A stretch of DNA of 64,000 nt. It comes from Rhodospirillaceae bacterium. GTDB lineage: Bacteria; Pseudomonadota; Alphaproteobacteria; Dongiales; Dongiaceae. Of the stretch, positions 37,029 to 46,155 are shown piece by piece. Both the position numbers and the translations under genes were made by a program. The notes below the pieces were generated by a model. It worked only from the letters and a program-made list of their open reading frames with translations, was not told where the DNA came from and searched no databases. Each line of letters opens with the position of its first letter. Position 1 is the first letter of the stretch. Location of the stretch: assembly GCA_016712715.1 (NCBI GenBank), contig JADJQM010000002.1, positions 124,001-188,000 on the forward strand, written 5' to 3'.

Positions 37029-38369
37029 TCAATAGGCCGAGAGATAGATCTCAACGCGGCGGTTGTTCGCTTCGCCCGCCGGCATGGTTTCCGGCGCCAC
37101 CGGGGTGGTCGAGCCAGCCGCCGCCACCTGAACCAGGGCCGCCGGGACACCGGCGCGGGTCAGCGCACGGGCGATGGCATTGGCCCGCTTCAGCGACACG
37201 TTGTAGTTCACCTGGTCCTGGGTATAGGGGTTCATGTTGCCGGTGCGCTGGCTGGCATGGCCCACCAGACGGATGACGCCGCCATAATAGCGGTGCATTT
37301 CGGCGATCTGCTTCACCACCCGGGCGTCGTCACGTCCAAGTTTGGCAGACCCGTTGTTGAAGAACACCACGCCGACCGGCTGGCCGGCAGCCGGCAGCGG
37401 CGGCACGCTAGCTGCCGGTGCATAAGACTGGAAGCCCGGCGCTGCGGCATAGGCCGGCTGATAAGCCGCTCCGCCATACGCCACCGGCTGCGTCACGCCA
37501 TAAGGCGAGCGGTAATAGGCCTGGGCCGGGTTGTTGCGCTGATAGGGACTGTAGCTGGCATATCCATAGGTGCCGCCGGCGGCGACCGAGGAATAGTCGA
37601 CCATCACCGGGGTGGCCACCACGGTCGGGGCGCTGGCCTGTGGCACCGCGCCCGGCTGGACGACATACGCATTCTGCCCGCTGCCGCCCAAGGGCTTCGA
37701 GCCGGGTTGGGGGGTGCCGATATAGCCCTGGCTGACGGTGCCCAAGGGGGTCATCTGCGGGGCCGGATACTGGCCGACAACGGCCGGTGTCGCGGCGGGC
37801 AGGGGCTGCTGGCTCACACTCGCGACCTGCGGTGCCGGGGTACCAGCGGGCGCCGTGGCAGCCGGCGGGGTCGAAGCCGGGGCCGTCGACGCAACAGGAG
37901 CCGGCGCTGCCGGGCGCGCGGCGGTCGAGCCCGGCGCCATCAGCGTTTCATCGGTGTATTGGGCGTTGGCGCGGTCGGCGGCGAGGCCAGGCTGAACGCC
38001 GGCTTCAAGATCGGCCGGAACTGGCGCCGCCTTTGGCACGCTGTTGATGTCGGGGACAGCGCCACCGGTTGCTGAGCTCGTTGCAGCATTTGCCGTCTGG
38101 GTGGCGGCTGCCTCGCCGGTTTCCTTGGCGGCATCGGCCGCTGCCTGCTTGGCGGCGGCATCTCGGGCGGGCTGCTGGACATCGCTGCCGAACCAGGACG
38201 AGCAACCGCTGATGGCGATGAACGCCGCCACGGCCGCCCACCGGCGCATCGCATGCCGTGAATGCGGCAGGAAAGGCCTGAGGGCCGAGCCGGAATTCAG
38301 CGCCAAGCGGCCAACGGCCTCGGCGACGGCAACACCGCGCGACGCGGCCAGATCCGAGAAATCAACCAT
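37029..38369 (-). CDS. OmpA-family lipoprotein with long low-complexity linker
   Basis: Up to 446 residues. A lipobox (AAFIAISGC) is preceded by about 40 residues from the first ATG, which has a strong GGGGAGGAT site; an internal ATG at 38249 would give a conventional lipoprotein signal but lacks such a site. A long Ala/Pro/Gln/Tyr-rich linker (about 60-320) follows, then an OmpA domain with GHASQRTGNMNPYT and ANNRRVEIYL. It probably joins the outer membrane or its lipids to peptidoglycan. It is upstream of hom but unlikely to be related in function. Confidence 0.8.
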   Translation of the reverse strand: MVDFSDLAASRGVAVAEAVGRLALNSGSALRPFLPHSRHAMRRWAAVAAFIAISGCSSWFGSDVQQPARDAAAKQAAADAAKETGEAAATQTANAATSSATGGAVPDINSVPKAAPVPADLEAGVQPGLAADRANAQYTDETLMAPGSTAARPAAPAPVASTAPASTPPAATAPAGTPAPQVASVSQQPLPAATPAVVGQYPAPQMTPLGTVSQGYIGTPQPGSKPLGGSGQNAYVVQPGAVPQASAPTVVATPVMVDYSSVAAGGTYGYASYSPYQRNNPAQAYYRSPYGVTQPVAYGGAAYQPAYAAAPGFQSYAPAASVPPLPAAGQPVGVVFFNNGSAKLGRDDARVVKQIAEMHRYYGGVIRLVGHASQRTGNMNPYTQDQVNYNVSLKRANAIARALTRAGVPAALVQVAAAGSTTPVAPETMPAGEANNRRVEIYLSAY

Positions 38370-38594
38370 TTACATCCTCCCCAGGGCCCCAGGACCGACC
38401 GCGCCTTGAGGGACCCAATCCGGCCCCGGCCGCGCTCTTGGTCAAGTATGCCATCCTAATGCGCAAACTACTGGCGCAAAATAAAAGTTCCGATTTTTTA
38501 GACTGGGCTACTATAACAAACAAGCGAGATCATGGACGTGAAAAAGCGTTAGGTCCTAAATCTTTGTTATTTTTGTCCTTTCCAAGGATCAACA
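38370..38594. other. AT-rich intergenic region upstream of phaC
   Basis: 225 bases between divergent genes. The part at 38450-38590 is unusually AT-rich for this genome and contains TATAAC (38512-38517), a plausible -10 for phaC. No convincing -35 was found. The tract TTTGTTATTTTTGTCC lies just before the start. Regulators of PHA genes may bind here, but no palindrome was seen. Confidence 0.35.
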
Positions 38595-40451
38595 ATGGCC
38601 AAGAGCGACCCCGGAAGCCGCCCCCCCAGCGGAAAAGGCAGCCCCCAAGGCAAGCCGAATACGCAGGATCCCCAAACGCCCGACCCACAGGTCATGGCAG
38701 AGTCGATGAGTCGCATCGCTGAACAGTCGCAAAGGTTGATGCAGGAATTCCTCAGCCGGCATGCCCATGACTTCAGCATCGGGCCGGATGCCACCAGCCT
38801 CGGCCGCGCCTTCCTGGAAATGACCACGCGAATGATGGGCGATCCGGCCAAGCTGCTCGAGGCGCAGGTCTCGCTCTGGCAGGACTACATGAATTTGTGG
38901 CAGTCCACGGCCGCCCGCATGATGGGGCAGGAGCCGGAACCGGTCATTGCCCCCGCCAAGGACGACCGCCGCTTCAAGGACGCCGCCTGGAACGACAACC
39001 AGGTGTTCGACTACATCAAGCAATCCTACCTGCTGACCGCGCGCTGGATGCAGAACACCGTGCGCACGGTCGAGGGGCTCGACGACAAGACGGCGAAGAA
39101 GGTCGATTTCTACACCCGCCAGTTCGTCGATGCGATGGCGCCCAGCAATTTCGTCATGACCAATCCAGAAGTGCTGCGCACGACGATCGAGAGTCGCGGC
39201 GAAAACCTGGTCAAGGGGCTGGAGAATCTGCTCGAAGATCTGGAGCGCGGCAACGGCAAGCTCAAGATCTCGATGACCGACCAGGAAGCCTTCGAGATCG
39301 GCAAGAATGTGGCCGTGCAGCCGGGCAAGGTGGTGTTCCAGAACGAGTTGCTGCAGCTCATTCAATATGCGCCGACCACGGAGAAGGTCGCCAAGCGCCC
39401 GCTCCTCATCATCCCGCCCTGGATCAACAAATATTACATTCTCGACCTGAAGCCCCAGAACTCCTTCGTCAAATGGGCGGTCGACCAGGGGCAGACCGTG
39501 TTCATGATCTCCTGGGTCAATCCGGATGAGAAACTCGCCCAGAAATCCTTTGTCGATTACATGCTGCAAGGGCCGCTCGCCGCCATCGAAGCCATCACCA
39601 AGGGGCTTGGCGAGAAGAGCGTCAATGTCATCGGCTATTGCCTGGGCGGAACGCTGCTTTCCTGCCTGCTCTCCTATCTCGAGACGAAGAAGCGCTCGGA
39701 CCTCATTGCCAGCGCCACCTTCCTCACCACGATGATCGATTTCGCGGAGGCAGGTGAGCTTTCCATCTTCATCGATGAAGAACAGCTCACGGCCCTTGAA
39801 GACAAGATGAACGAGCGTGGCTATCTCGAGGGGCATGAGATGGCGGCAACCTTCAACATGTTGCGCGCCAACGACCTGATCTGGTCTTTCGTCATCAACA
39901 ACTACCTGCTCGGCAAGGAGCCTTTCCCGTTCGACCTGCTCTACTGGAATTCGGATTCCACGCGCATGCCGGCGGCGATGCACAGTTTCTATCTCAGAAA
40001 CATGTACCAGAAAAACCTGCTGATACAGCCAGGCGGCATTGAGCTTGACGGGGTGAAGATCGACCTTACCAAGATTGCGCAGCCAAGCTTTGTGCTGGCA
40101 ACGCGCGAGGATCATATCGCGCCCTGGGTTGCCGCCTATGCCGCGACGCAGACCTATAAGGGGCCGGTCACCTTCGTCCTGGCGGCATCGGGACATATCG
40201 CCGGGGTCGTCAACCCGCCCGCGTCCGGCAAATACAGCCACTGGATCGGCAAGAGCAACAAGAACTATCCGGCAAAACCTGAAGACTGGTTTCAGTCGGC
40301 CGATCAGCACCCCGGCTCGTGGTGGCCGGAATGGCAGAAGTGGATCAGCGGCTTCAGCGACGGTCAAGTCGATGCGCGCCAACCCGGCACCGGCAAGCTG
40401 AAGGCGATCGAGGACGCGCCGGGATCCTATGTGAAGGTGACCGCGCAGTAA
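38595..40451 (+). CDS. phaC: Class I poly(3-hydroxyalkanoate) synthase
   Basis: Cytosolic, granule-bound enzyme of 618 residues that polymerises 3-hydroxyacyl-CoA. The lipase-like box is GYCLGG with the catalytic C349. The catalytic aspartate is in REDHIAPW and the histidine in SGHIAGVVNPP. The N-terminal domain (about 100-280) is normal for class I, and length fits. No phaA, phaB, phasin or depolymerase gene is adjacent. The organism therefore probably stores PHA. Confidence 0.96.
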   Translation: MAKSDPGSRPPSGKGSPQGKPNTQDPQTPDPQVMAESMSRIAEQSQRLMQEFLSRHAHDFSIGPDATSLGRAFLEMTTRMMGDPAKLLEAQVSLWQDYMNLWQSTAARMMGQEPEPVIAPAKDDRRFKDAAWNDNQVFDYIKQSYLLTARWMQNTVRTVEGLDDKTAKKVDFYTRQFVDAMAPSNFVMTNPEVLRTTIESRGENLVKGLENLLEDLERGNGKLKISMTDQEAFEIGKNVAVQPGKVVFQNELLQLIQYAPTTEKVAKRPLLIIPPWINKYYILDLKPQNSFVKWAVDQGQTVFMISWVNPDEKLAQKSFVDYMLQGPLAAIEAITKGLGEKSVNVIGYCLGGTLLSCLLSYLETKKRSDLIASATFLTTMIDFAEAGELSIFIDEEQLTALEDKMNERGYLEGHEMAATFNMLRANDLIWSFVINNYLLGKEPFPFDLLYWNSDSTRMPAAMHSFYLRNMYQKNLLIQPGGIELDGVKIDLTKIAQPSFVLATREDHIAPWVAAYAATQTYKGPVTFVLAASGHIAGVVNPPASGKYSHWIGKSNKNYPAKPEDWFQSADQHPGSWWPEWQKWISGFSDGQVDARQPGTGKLKAIEDAPGSYVKVTAQ

Positions 40452-40566
40452 TTTCCTGCGCCACTCACATTCGGGCACCAGTATAGCAATTCACCCGACT
40501 GTCTTTGTCGACGCGGACACTTTCTGATAGTTTGGTCTACCATCAAACTCTTGGGGAGAGACGGTG

Positions 40567-41226
40567 ATGAACAAGCTGATTGCCGAATTCATCGGTACAT
40601 TGACGCTCGTCCTGTTCGGCTGCGGTGCCGCCGTGTTGGGCGGCGAGCATGTCGGGCAGTTGGGCATTGCCCTCGCTTTCGGTTTTGCGATCGTTGCCAT
40701 GGCTTATGGCATCGGTCCGGTCTCCGGCTGCCATGTCAATCCGGCGGTCAGCCTCGGCGCCTTCATCGCCGGTCGCATGGAGGCCAAGGACATGGTCTCC
40801 TATTGGGTGGCGCAAGTGCTGGGTGCGATCGCGGGCGCCCTCATCCTCATGATCATTGCCGGCGGCGCCGATGGCGGACTGGGCCACAACGGCTGGGGCC
40901 CGGGTTATCTCGGCGAATTCGGCCTCGGCCAGGCCCTGGTATTCGAGATCGTGATGACGGCGCTGTTTGTGATCGTCATCCTGGGATCGACCGGCGCCGG
41001 CTCAAGTCCCGGCTTCGCGGGTCTTGCCATCGGCATCACGCTGGCCGTCATCCATATCGTCGGCATCCAGGTGACCGGTGTTTCGGTCAACCCGGCGCGC
41101 AGCATCGGCCCGGCAGTCTTCGTCGGTGGGCAGGCCCTGGCACAGCTCTGGTTGTTCATCATCGCCCCGGCCATCGGCGCCGTGATCGGCGGGCTCTTGT
41201 TCCGTTTGAATGTGATCAAGCCGTAG
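40567..41226 (+). CDS. aqpZ: Aquaporin Z-type water channel
   Basis: MIP-family channel of 219 residues with six membrane helices. Both NPA boxes are intact (HVNPAVS and SVNPARS), and the selectivity-filter arginine follows the second. The filter pattern, with histidine in VIHIVGI, suggests an orthodox water channel rather than a glycerol facilitator. A GTG one codon upstream could be the start. It ends just before a large inverted repeat. Confidence 0.93.
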   Translation: MNKLIAEFIGTLTLVLFGCGAAVLGGEHVGQLGIALAFGFAIVAMAYGIGPVSGCHVNPAVSLGAFIAGRMEAKDMVSYWVAQVLGAIAGALILMIIAGGADGGLGHNGWGPGYLGEFGLGQALVFEIVMTALFVIVILGSTGAGSSPGFAGLAIGITLAVIHIVGIQVTGVSVNPARSIGPAVFVGGQALAQLWLFIIAPAIGAVIGGLLFRLNVIKP

Positions 41227-41261
41227 GCAGAAAATACTTTGACATCGCAGGGCCATCTCAG

Positions 41262-41377
41262 CCCCCTCTCCCCTTGCGGGAGAGGGTCGGGGTGAGGGGG
41301 TGGTGAGAGCGGATTCCCGGAGAGATCCCCCTCACCCGCTCGCTTTGCTCGTCACCCTCTCCCGCAAGGGGAGAGGG
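41262..41377. repeat. Large GC-rich inverted repeat between convergent genes
   Basis: The left arm CCCTCTCCCCTTGCGGGAGA is mirrored by the right arm ending CCCGCAAGGGGAGAGGG, with GGGGTGAGGGGG facing CCCCCTCACCC inside. The whole 116-base element can fold into a long branched stem. It sits in the gap between aqpZ and the EF-G-like gene and can end transcription from both sides. It is a different family from the paired-hairpin repeats. Confidence 0.85.
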
Positions 41378-41401
41378 TCCAAATTGTCAGGCAAAATGAG
41401 T

Positions 41402-43483
41402 TTACGCAGCCCCCTTATGCGGCACCGCCTGGCGCTGCTCGATCACCTTGTCAGCAAGGCGGCCGCTCAATTCCTGCAAATGATCGAACTGGTATGAGAA
41501 GTTGCCGATGCCCAGGGTGAGCGAGCGGAGTTCGATGATCATGTCATGGAGTTCCGATTGCGGCACCAGGGCCTGCACAACTTCCCAACCGGTCCAGTCT
41601 TCCTTGGCCTGGAAACTGAGGATCTGACCGCGCCGCCCGGTGACGAGGTTGTGGACGCGCGCGGTGAACTCCGCTGGTGCCGACACCTCGACCGAGAAGA
41701 TCGGCTCCAACAGGATCGGTCCGCATTGTGGCAGCGCTTCCTGCATGGCCTGGCGCGCCACCGTTTTAAACGCCATGTCGGAGCTGTCGACGGCATGGAA
41801 CTGGCCGTCGAACAGGGCGACCGCCACGTCGACCACAGGGAAGCCAAGCGGACCGCGCGACAGCGATTCCCGCGCGCCCTCCTCGACCGAGCCGATGAAC
41901 TGCCGCGGTACCGAGCCGCCGACGACACGATCATGAAATTCGAACCCGGCGCCGCGCGCCAGCGGCCAGACCTCGATATGGATATCAGCGAACTGGCCAT
42001 GGCCGCCCGATTGCCGCTTGAAGCGCGCATGCTGCTTGACGCCGCTCCGGATCGTTTCCTTGTAGCTCACCTGCGGTCGGCGATGCTTCATCGGCAGGCT
42101 GAAGCGCGACTTCAACCGATCAAAGGCGATGTGCAGATGAATCTCGCCCTGACCGGAGAGCAGGAGCTCATGCGTGTCCGGATCATGGGTGAAAGTGAGC
42201 GAGGTGTCTTCCTCGGTCAGTTTGGCGAGCGCGGTCGTCAATTTTACCTCGTCGGCCCGATTCTCCGCATCCATCGCCAGAACAAAGAGCGGCTCGAGCG
42301 GAGCCGGCCAGGCGAAATCGGGATTCTTCTTGCCTGAAGCGGTAAGGAGATCGCCGGTGTGGACCTCCTCCATCCGCGCCAGCGCCACCACTTCACCGGT
42401 GTTGGCATGCGGCACTTTTTCGAAGGCATTGCCCTTGGGTCGCAGCACGCCGGCCACGCGGGCGCCATTGAGCACCGACCCTTCGCTGACCCGGCCGCCG
42501 AAGATGCGCGCCAGCGAGAGCTTGCCGGCATGGGGCTGGTGGTAGGTCTTGAAGACCAGCGTCGAGGCGTCGTAGCTGGAAATGCCCAAGCGCTGTGCGA
42601 GAGCTTCCGGCCCGGGCACTTCATGACGCAACGCCTTCAACAGACGACGTACACCGCCATCGCGCTCCGCTTCGCCGAGCAGGACCGGCACAATGAGATC
42701 GGACGCCAGATCCTTGGCGAATTGCTGATAGATCTCATCCTTCGGCGGCACCACGTCGCTCAGGATTTCTTCCATCAGATGATCGTCGAAATCCGCCAGC
42801 GATTCCAGCATGCGACCGCGCGCTTCCTGTTCGCGCGGCAGGATTTCCTCCGGCATCTGGATAAGGTCGGATTCCTGGCCCGGATGATATTTGTAGGCAC
42901 GCTCGCTCACCAGATCGACATAGCCGGTAACTTCGCCGCCATCCTTGCCGGCGCCCCGGATCGGCACCTGACGCAGCACCAGCGGGCGGCTGGAGACCGC
43001 CTGCAGCGCGTCCAACATTTCACGCACACGGTAGGTCGAGACATCCATCTTGTTGATGAAGAGGATATGCGGGATCTGATGATCGTCGAGGAATTTCAGG
43101 GTTGGCGCCAGCATCAGCGCCTTTTCAATGACCGGTTCGCAGACGACGATAGCGACATCGGCCACCATCAGCGCATTGCGCGCTTCCTGCGCCAGTTCGA
43201 CCGAACCCGGACAATCGAGGAAGCACCAGCGTTCGCCCAAAAAATCCGTGGTAGCGGCGGTGACTTCGACCGACATCTTGCGGGCGCGTGCTTCGGCGGA
43301 ACTGTCGGCGATCGTATTGCCTTCCTTGGCGGTTCCCTTGCGATGGGTGGCCCCGGTGACGAAGAGCAGACTTTCAAGAAGGGCGGACTTGCCGCTGAGA
43401 TAGGGACCAACGATGGCGGCGCAGCGCGGCGCCCCCGGTTCTCTGCCGTTTTGTGTTCCAGCATGTTGAGTGACTGTAGCCAT
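41402..43483 (-). CDS. EF-G-like translational GTPase with divergent G motifs
   Basis: A protein of 693 residues with the full EF-G domain order. G1 reads GPYLSGKS at 26-33 rather than the usual AHVDAGKTT, G3 is DCPGS in place of DTPGH, and G4 is NKMD. Loss of the G3 histidine, needed for GTP hydrolysis in EF-G, suggests altered catalysis. Domains II to V follow, with GSVPRQFIGSVEEGARE typical of domain IV. It is not the housekeeping EF-G. A TetR gene diverges from it. It may act in ribosome recycling, or protect ribosomes from drugs or stress; this cannot be decided here. Confidence 0.8.
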   Translation of the reverse strand: MATVTQHAGTQNGREPGAPRCAAIVGPYLSGKSALLESLLFVTGATHRKGTAKEGNTIADSSAEARARKMSVEVTAATTDFLGERWCFLDCPGSVELAQEARNALMVADVAIVVCEPVIEKALMLAPTLKFLDDHQIPHILFINKMDVSTYRVREMLDALQAVSSRPLVLRQVPIRGAGKDGGEVTGYVDLVSERAYKYHPGQESDLIQMPEEILPREQEARGRMLESLADFDDHLMEEILSDVVPPKDEIYQQFAKDLASDLIVPVLLGEAERDGGVRRLLKALRHEVPGPEALAQRLGISSYDASTLVFKTYHQPHAGKLSLARIFGGRVSEGSVLNGARVAGVLRPKGNAFEKVPHANTGEVVALARMEEVHTGDLLTASGKKNPDFAWPAPLEPLFVLAMDAENRADEVKLTTALAKLTEEDTSLTFTHDPDTHELLLSGQGEIHLHIAFDRLKSRFSLPMKHRRPQVSYKETIRSGVKQHARFKRQSGGHGQFADIHIEVWPLARGAGFEFHDRVVGGSVPRQFIGSVEEGARESLSRGPLGFPVVDVAVALFDGQFHAVDSSDMAFKTVARQAMQEALPQCGPILLEPIFSVEVSAPAEFTARVHNLVTGRRGQILSFQAKEDWTGWEVVQALVPQSELHDMIIELRSLTLGIGNFSYQFDHLQELSGRLADKVIEQRQAVPHKGAA

Positions 43484-43679
43484 CTCGACCTCCTTTTCGC
43501 TGATGAAATTTCGCGTGAGAGGTCCGGTCTTCTGCGGGGCCGGTATGCGTCAAGTGTTTCAAGGGCGATGCCCCACTGGCAAGGATAAAAGGCAGAACAA
43601 AATTCGATCAATTCCATTGCGCCGCAATATGAAGGTCTGTCTTGCTGACGCTTGGCAAGTGCCGCACGATCGGGCATCC

Positions 43680-43697
43680 TGTGAACATTCGTTCACA
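43680..43697. promoter_or_regulatory. Palindromic operator upstream of tetR
   Basis: TGTGAACATTCGTTCACA has perfect 7-base arms (TGTGAAC and GTTCACA) around ATTC. It ends 16 bases before the tetR start in the region shared with the EF-G-like gene. It is the expected size and symmetry for a TetR dimer site and probably controls both genes. Confidence 0.65.
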
Positions 43698-43713
43698 GCA
43701 GCTTGGGGGAAGC

Positions 43714-44406
43714 ATGCCGCGCGGCATGGCGACACGAAATCGGATCAAACAGGCGGCCCTGGAACTCTTCGTCACCAAGGGCATCATCGGCACCTCGGTG
43801 CGCGACATCGCGACCCTGGCCGAAATTGCCGAGGGTGGGCTCTATCGTCATTACGCCTCGAAGGAAGATCTTGCCTGGAAATTGTTTTCGGAGAACTACG
43901 CGTCGCTCGCCAAGGAATTGCACGACCTTGCCAAAGCGAAGGGTGACTTCGCCAGCCGGCTTGGTGCGATGATCCATCGCTTCTGCCGCTTCTTCGATGA
44001 GGAGCCGCTGATGTTCCGCTTCCTGCTGCTGACCCAGCACCAGGAACTCCCCAAACTGCGCGCGAAATCGCAATCGCCGGTTCAGGTGCTGCACAAACTG
44101 GTCACAGAGGCCAGGAAGCAAGGCCAAGTCGAGATCGCTGACGTCGACCTGGCGACGGCGCAGATATTGGGCCTCATCCTGCAGCCGGCAACCTTCATGG
44201 TCTATGGGCTGCTGGCGCCCGGCATGCAACGGGTCGAAGCAGAGACCTTGGCGGCTTGCTTGAAGGTTGCCGACTCAACAAACCACGCCGTCATGCCCGT
44301 GCTCGGCACGGGCATCCACGAGTCTGTCGGCACCAGAAAGAAAGTCGTGGATGGCCGGGCCAAGCCCGGCCATGACGATCGAAAGATTCGCATGAGCGGC
44401 AAATGA
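43714..44406 (+). CDS. TetR-family regulator whose C-terminus is encoded by a palindromic repeat
   Basis: Regulator of 230 residues. The helix-turn-helix covers about 5-50 (GIIGTSVRDIATLAEIAEGG and LYRHYASKEDL). The ligand domain runs to about residue 188. From about 193 to 221 the protein is read from the paired-hairpin repeat at 44290-44376 (AVMPVLGTGIHESVG and DGRAKPGHDD). That tail is not part of the family and was probably gained when the element landed near the original stop. The ATG at 43714 is favoured over one at 43642, since the operator lies between them. The stop overlaps the next start (ATGA). Confidence 0.82.
   Translation: MPRGMATRNRIKQAALELFVTKGIIGTSVRDIATLAEIAEGGLYRHYASKEDLAWKLFSENYASLAKELHDLAKAKGDFASRLGAMIHRFCRFFDEEPLMFRFLLLTQHQELPKLRAKSQSPVQVLHKLVTEARKQGQVEIADVDLATAQILGLILQPATFMVYGLLAPGMQRVEAETLAACLKVADSTNHAVMPVLGTGIHESVGTRKKVVDGRAKPGHDDRKIRMSGK
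44290..44376. repeat. Paired-hairpin palindromic repeat, copy C, inside a coding region
   Basis: GTCAT, hairpin GCCCGTGCTCGGCACGGGC, ATCCACGAGT, spacer, GTCGTGGAT, hairpin GGCCGGGCCAAGCCCGGCC, ATGAC. The same plan as the other copies, with different stems. It lies wholly within the tetR reading frame and its 87-base length, a multiple of three, keeps the frame open to the overlap with the glycosyltransferase gene. Confidence 0.85.
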
Positions 44407-45569
44407 ACAACGCGACGAGCAATTCCCTGGAACTCACCATCTTGATGCCCTGCCTCAACGAGGCGGAGACACTTGAAGTCTGCGTGCGCAAGGCGCGGCA
44501 ATTCCTGGAGACGCATGGGGTCAGTGGCGAAGTGCTGATCGCCGACAATGGCAGCACCGACGGATCGCAGGATTTGGCAAGGGCTGCCGGGGCGCGGGTG
44601 GTTGACATTCCGGTCAAGGGTTATGGCGCCGCTCTCATCGGCGGGATCGAGGCTGCCGCCGGGCGCTTCATCATCATGGGCGATTCCGACGATTCCTATG
44701 ATTTCTCCAACCTGATGGCCTTCGTCGAACGCCTGCGGGCGGGCTATGAACTTGTCATGGGCAACCGTTTCGCAGGCGGTATCGAGCCCGGCGCCATGCC
44801 GCCCTTGCACCGCTATTTCGGCAATCCTGTGCTGACCGGCATCGGCCGCATCCTGTTCAAGAGTCCCTTGCGCGACTTTCACTGCGGCCTGCGCGGCTTT
44901 TCGCGCAATGCCATTCGCGCCCTCGATCTCAGGACCACCGGCATGGAGTTTGCCAGCGAGATGATCGTCAAGGCGACGCTCAACGGCCTCAAGGTCACCG
45001 AAGTGCCGACGACGCTCTCGCCCGATGGACGGTCACGACCGCCGCATCTTCGGAGCTGGCGCGATGGCTGGCGGCATCTCCGCTTCCTGCTGATGCTGAG
45101 CCCGGAATGGCTGTTCTTCTATCCCGGCTTGTTGCTGGCATTGTTCGGCCTCATCGTCCTCATGGCGCTGTCGGTCGGCCCGATCCGCATCGCCAACATC
45201 ACCTTCGACATCAACACGCTGCTGCTGGCCGGGGTCGCGGTCATCGTCGGCGTGCAGGCGGTGGGGCTTGCAGTGCTGGCCAAGCAATTCTGCATCGCCA
45301 ATCGGCTGCTGCCGCCCAGTGCCAGGTTTCGTTCGCTGGCCGACCGATTGTCGCTGGAATTCCTGCTGGTGATCGGCGGCGTGCTGACGGTCGCAGGCAT
45401 GATCGGCATCGCCGTCGCCATCCTCACCTGGCAGGAGGCGGGCTTTGGCAATCTTGATACCGGCAGCATGATGCGCTTGCTGGTGCCCTCATCGACAGCC
45501 CTGTGTGTCGGCCTGCAACTGGCCTTCACCGCCTTCTTCAAGGGCGTGCTGGGCCTGGCGCGGCGCTAG
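44403..45569 (+). CDS. Family 2 glycosyltransferase with C-terminal membrane domain
   Basis: A protein of 388 residues. The GT-A domain at 1-235 has MPCLNEAE, ADNGSTDGS and the metal-binding GDSDDSYD, like dolichyl- or undecaprenyl-phosphate sugar transferases. The C-terminal part has four membrane helices (about 240-262, 275-297, 318-345 and 358-385). It probably transfers a sugar to a polyprenyl phosphate for glycan assembly. It overlaps the tetR stop by four bases. Confidence 0.87.
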   Translation: MNNATSNSLELTILMPCLNEAETLEVCVRKARQFLETHGVSGEVLIADNGSTDGSQDLARAAGARVVDIPVKGYGAALIGGIEAAAGRFIIMGDSDDSYDFSNLMAFVERLRAGYELVMGNRFAGGIEPGAMPPLHRYFGNPVLTGIGRILFKSPLRDFHCGLRGFSRNAIRALDLRTTGMEFASEMIVKATLNGLKVTEVPTTLSPDGRSRPPHLRSWRDGWRHLRFLLMLSPEWLFFYPGLLLALFGLIVLMALSVGPIRIANITFDINTLLLAGVAVIVGVQAVGLAVLAKQFCIANRLLPPSARFRSLADRLSLEFLLVIGGVLTVAGMIGIAVAILTWQEAGFGNLDTGSMMRLLVPSSTALCVGLQLAFTAFFKGVLGLARR

Positions 45570-45578
45570 GAAAGCGCG

Positions 45579-46052
45579 TCAAGGCAGCGGGCAGACCAGG
45601 TCCTTCTTCGCCATGTCGACGTCGTAGGCGTAGCGCGGGCGGTTGACGCAGGTCGCGGTATAGTTCGATGCCATGGCGTTGTAATCGCTCACTGCCTGGT
45701 TGAGCGAGAGACGCACGTAGGATTGAATGAGGTCGCGCAAGGCCGCTGCCTGGGCCATGGAGTTCTTCAGCAGCTCCTGGCCGATGAGGTCGTTCGGGTC
45801 GAGGGTCTTGCGGCGCTGCGCGATCTGGCCGTCGAGTGCCGTCAGCTGCGCCTGCCGCTCGTCGAGAATGGCGCGGCGCATGGCGATATCCTGGCGGGCC
45901 GCTTCAAGCTTCGGCTCCTCGCACAGACAGCCGCGCAACTCGTCGACCGACAGCGCCGGGCCGGCCGGGATCGGCGTTGCTTCCTGCGCATAGGCAGCAC
46001 CTGAACAGAGAATCAGGGCCGATAGCGTGATCATCGCAAACCGGTATGTCAT
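45579..46052 (-). CDS. Small exported coiled-coil protein of unknown function
   Basis: A protein of 157 residues from the ATG at 46052. A signal peptide covers about 1-22 (SGAAYA). The mature protein has a CLCEE motif close to its N-terminus, a helical coiled-coil centre (about 50-110) and two further cysteines in TATCVNRP and LVCPLP. The four cysteines may form disulfides in the periplasm. I do not recognise the family. It is convergent with the glycosyltransferase gene, ten bases away. Confidence 0.65.
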   Translation of the reverse strand: MTYRFAMITLSALILCSGAAYAQEATPIPAGPALSVDELRGCLCEEPKLEAARQDIAMRRAILDERQAQLTALDGQIAQRRKTLDPNDLIGQELLKNSMAQAAALRDLIQSYVRLSLNQAVSDYNAMASNYTATCVNRPRYAYDVDMAKKDLVCPLP

Positions 46053-46155
46053 CGAGGGGGTTCCGTCTTTCATTCTGCGGAGCAGACCTTATGCTGTAGG
46101 GGCGGTTTATGGCAATGTTGCGGCGGATAGAACACAAAAAGCGAACGGGGCAGGT

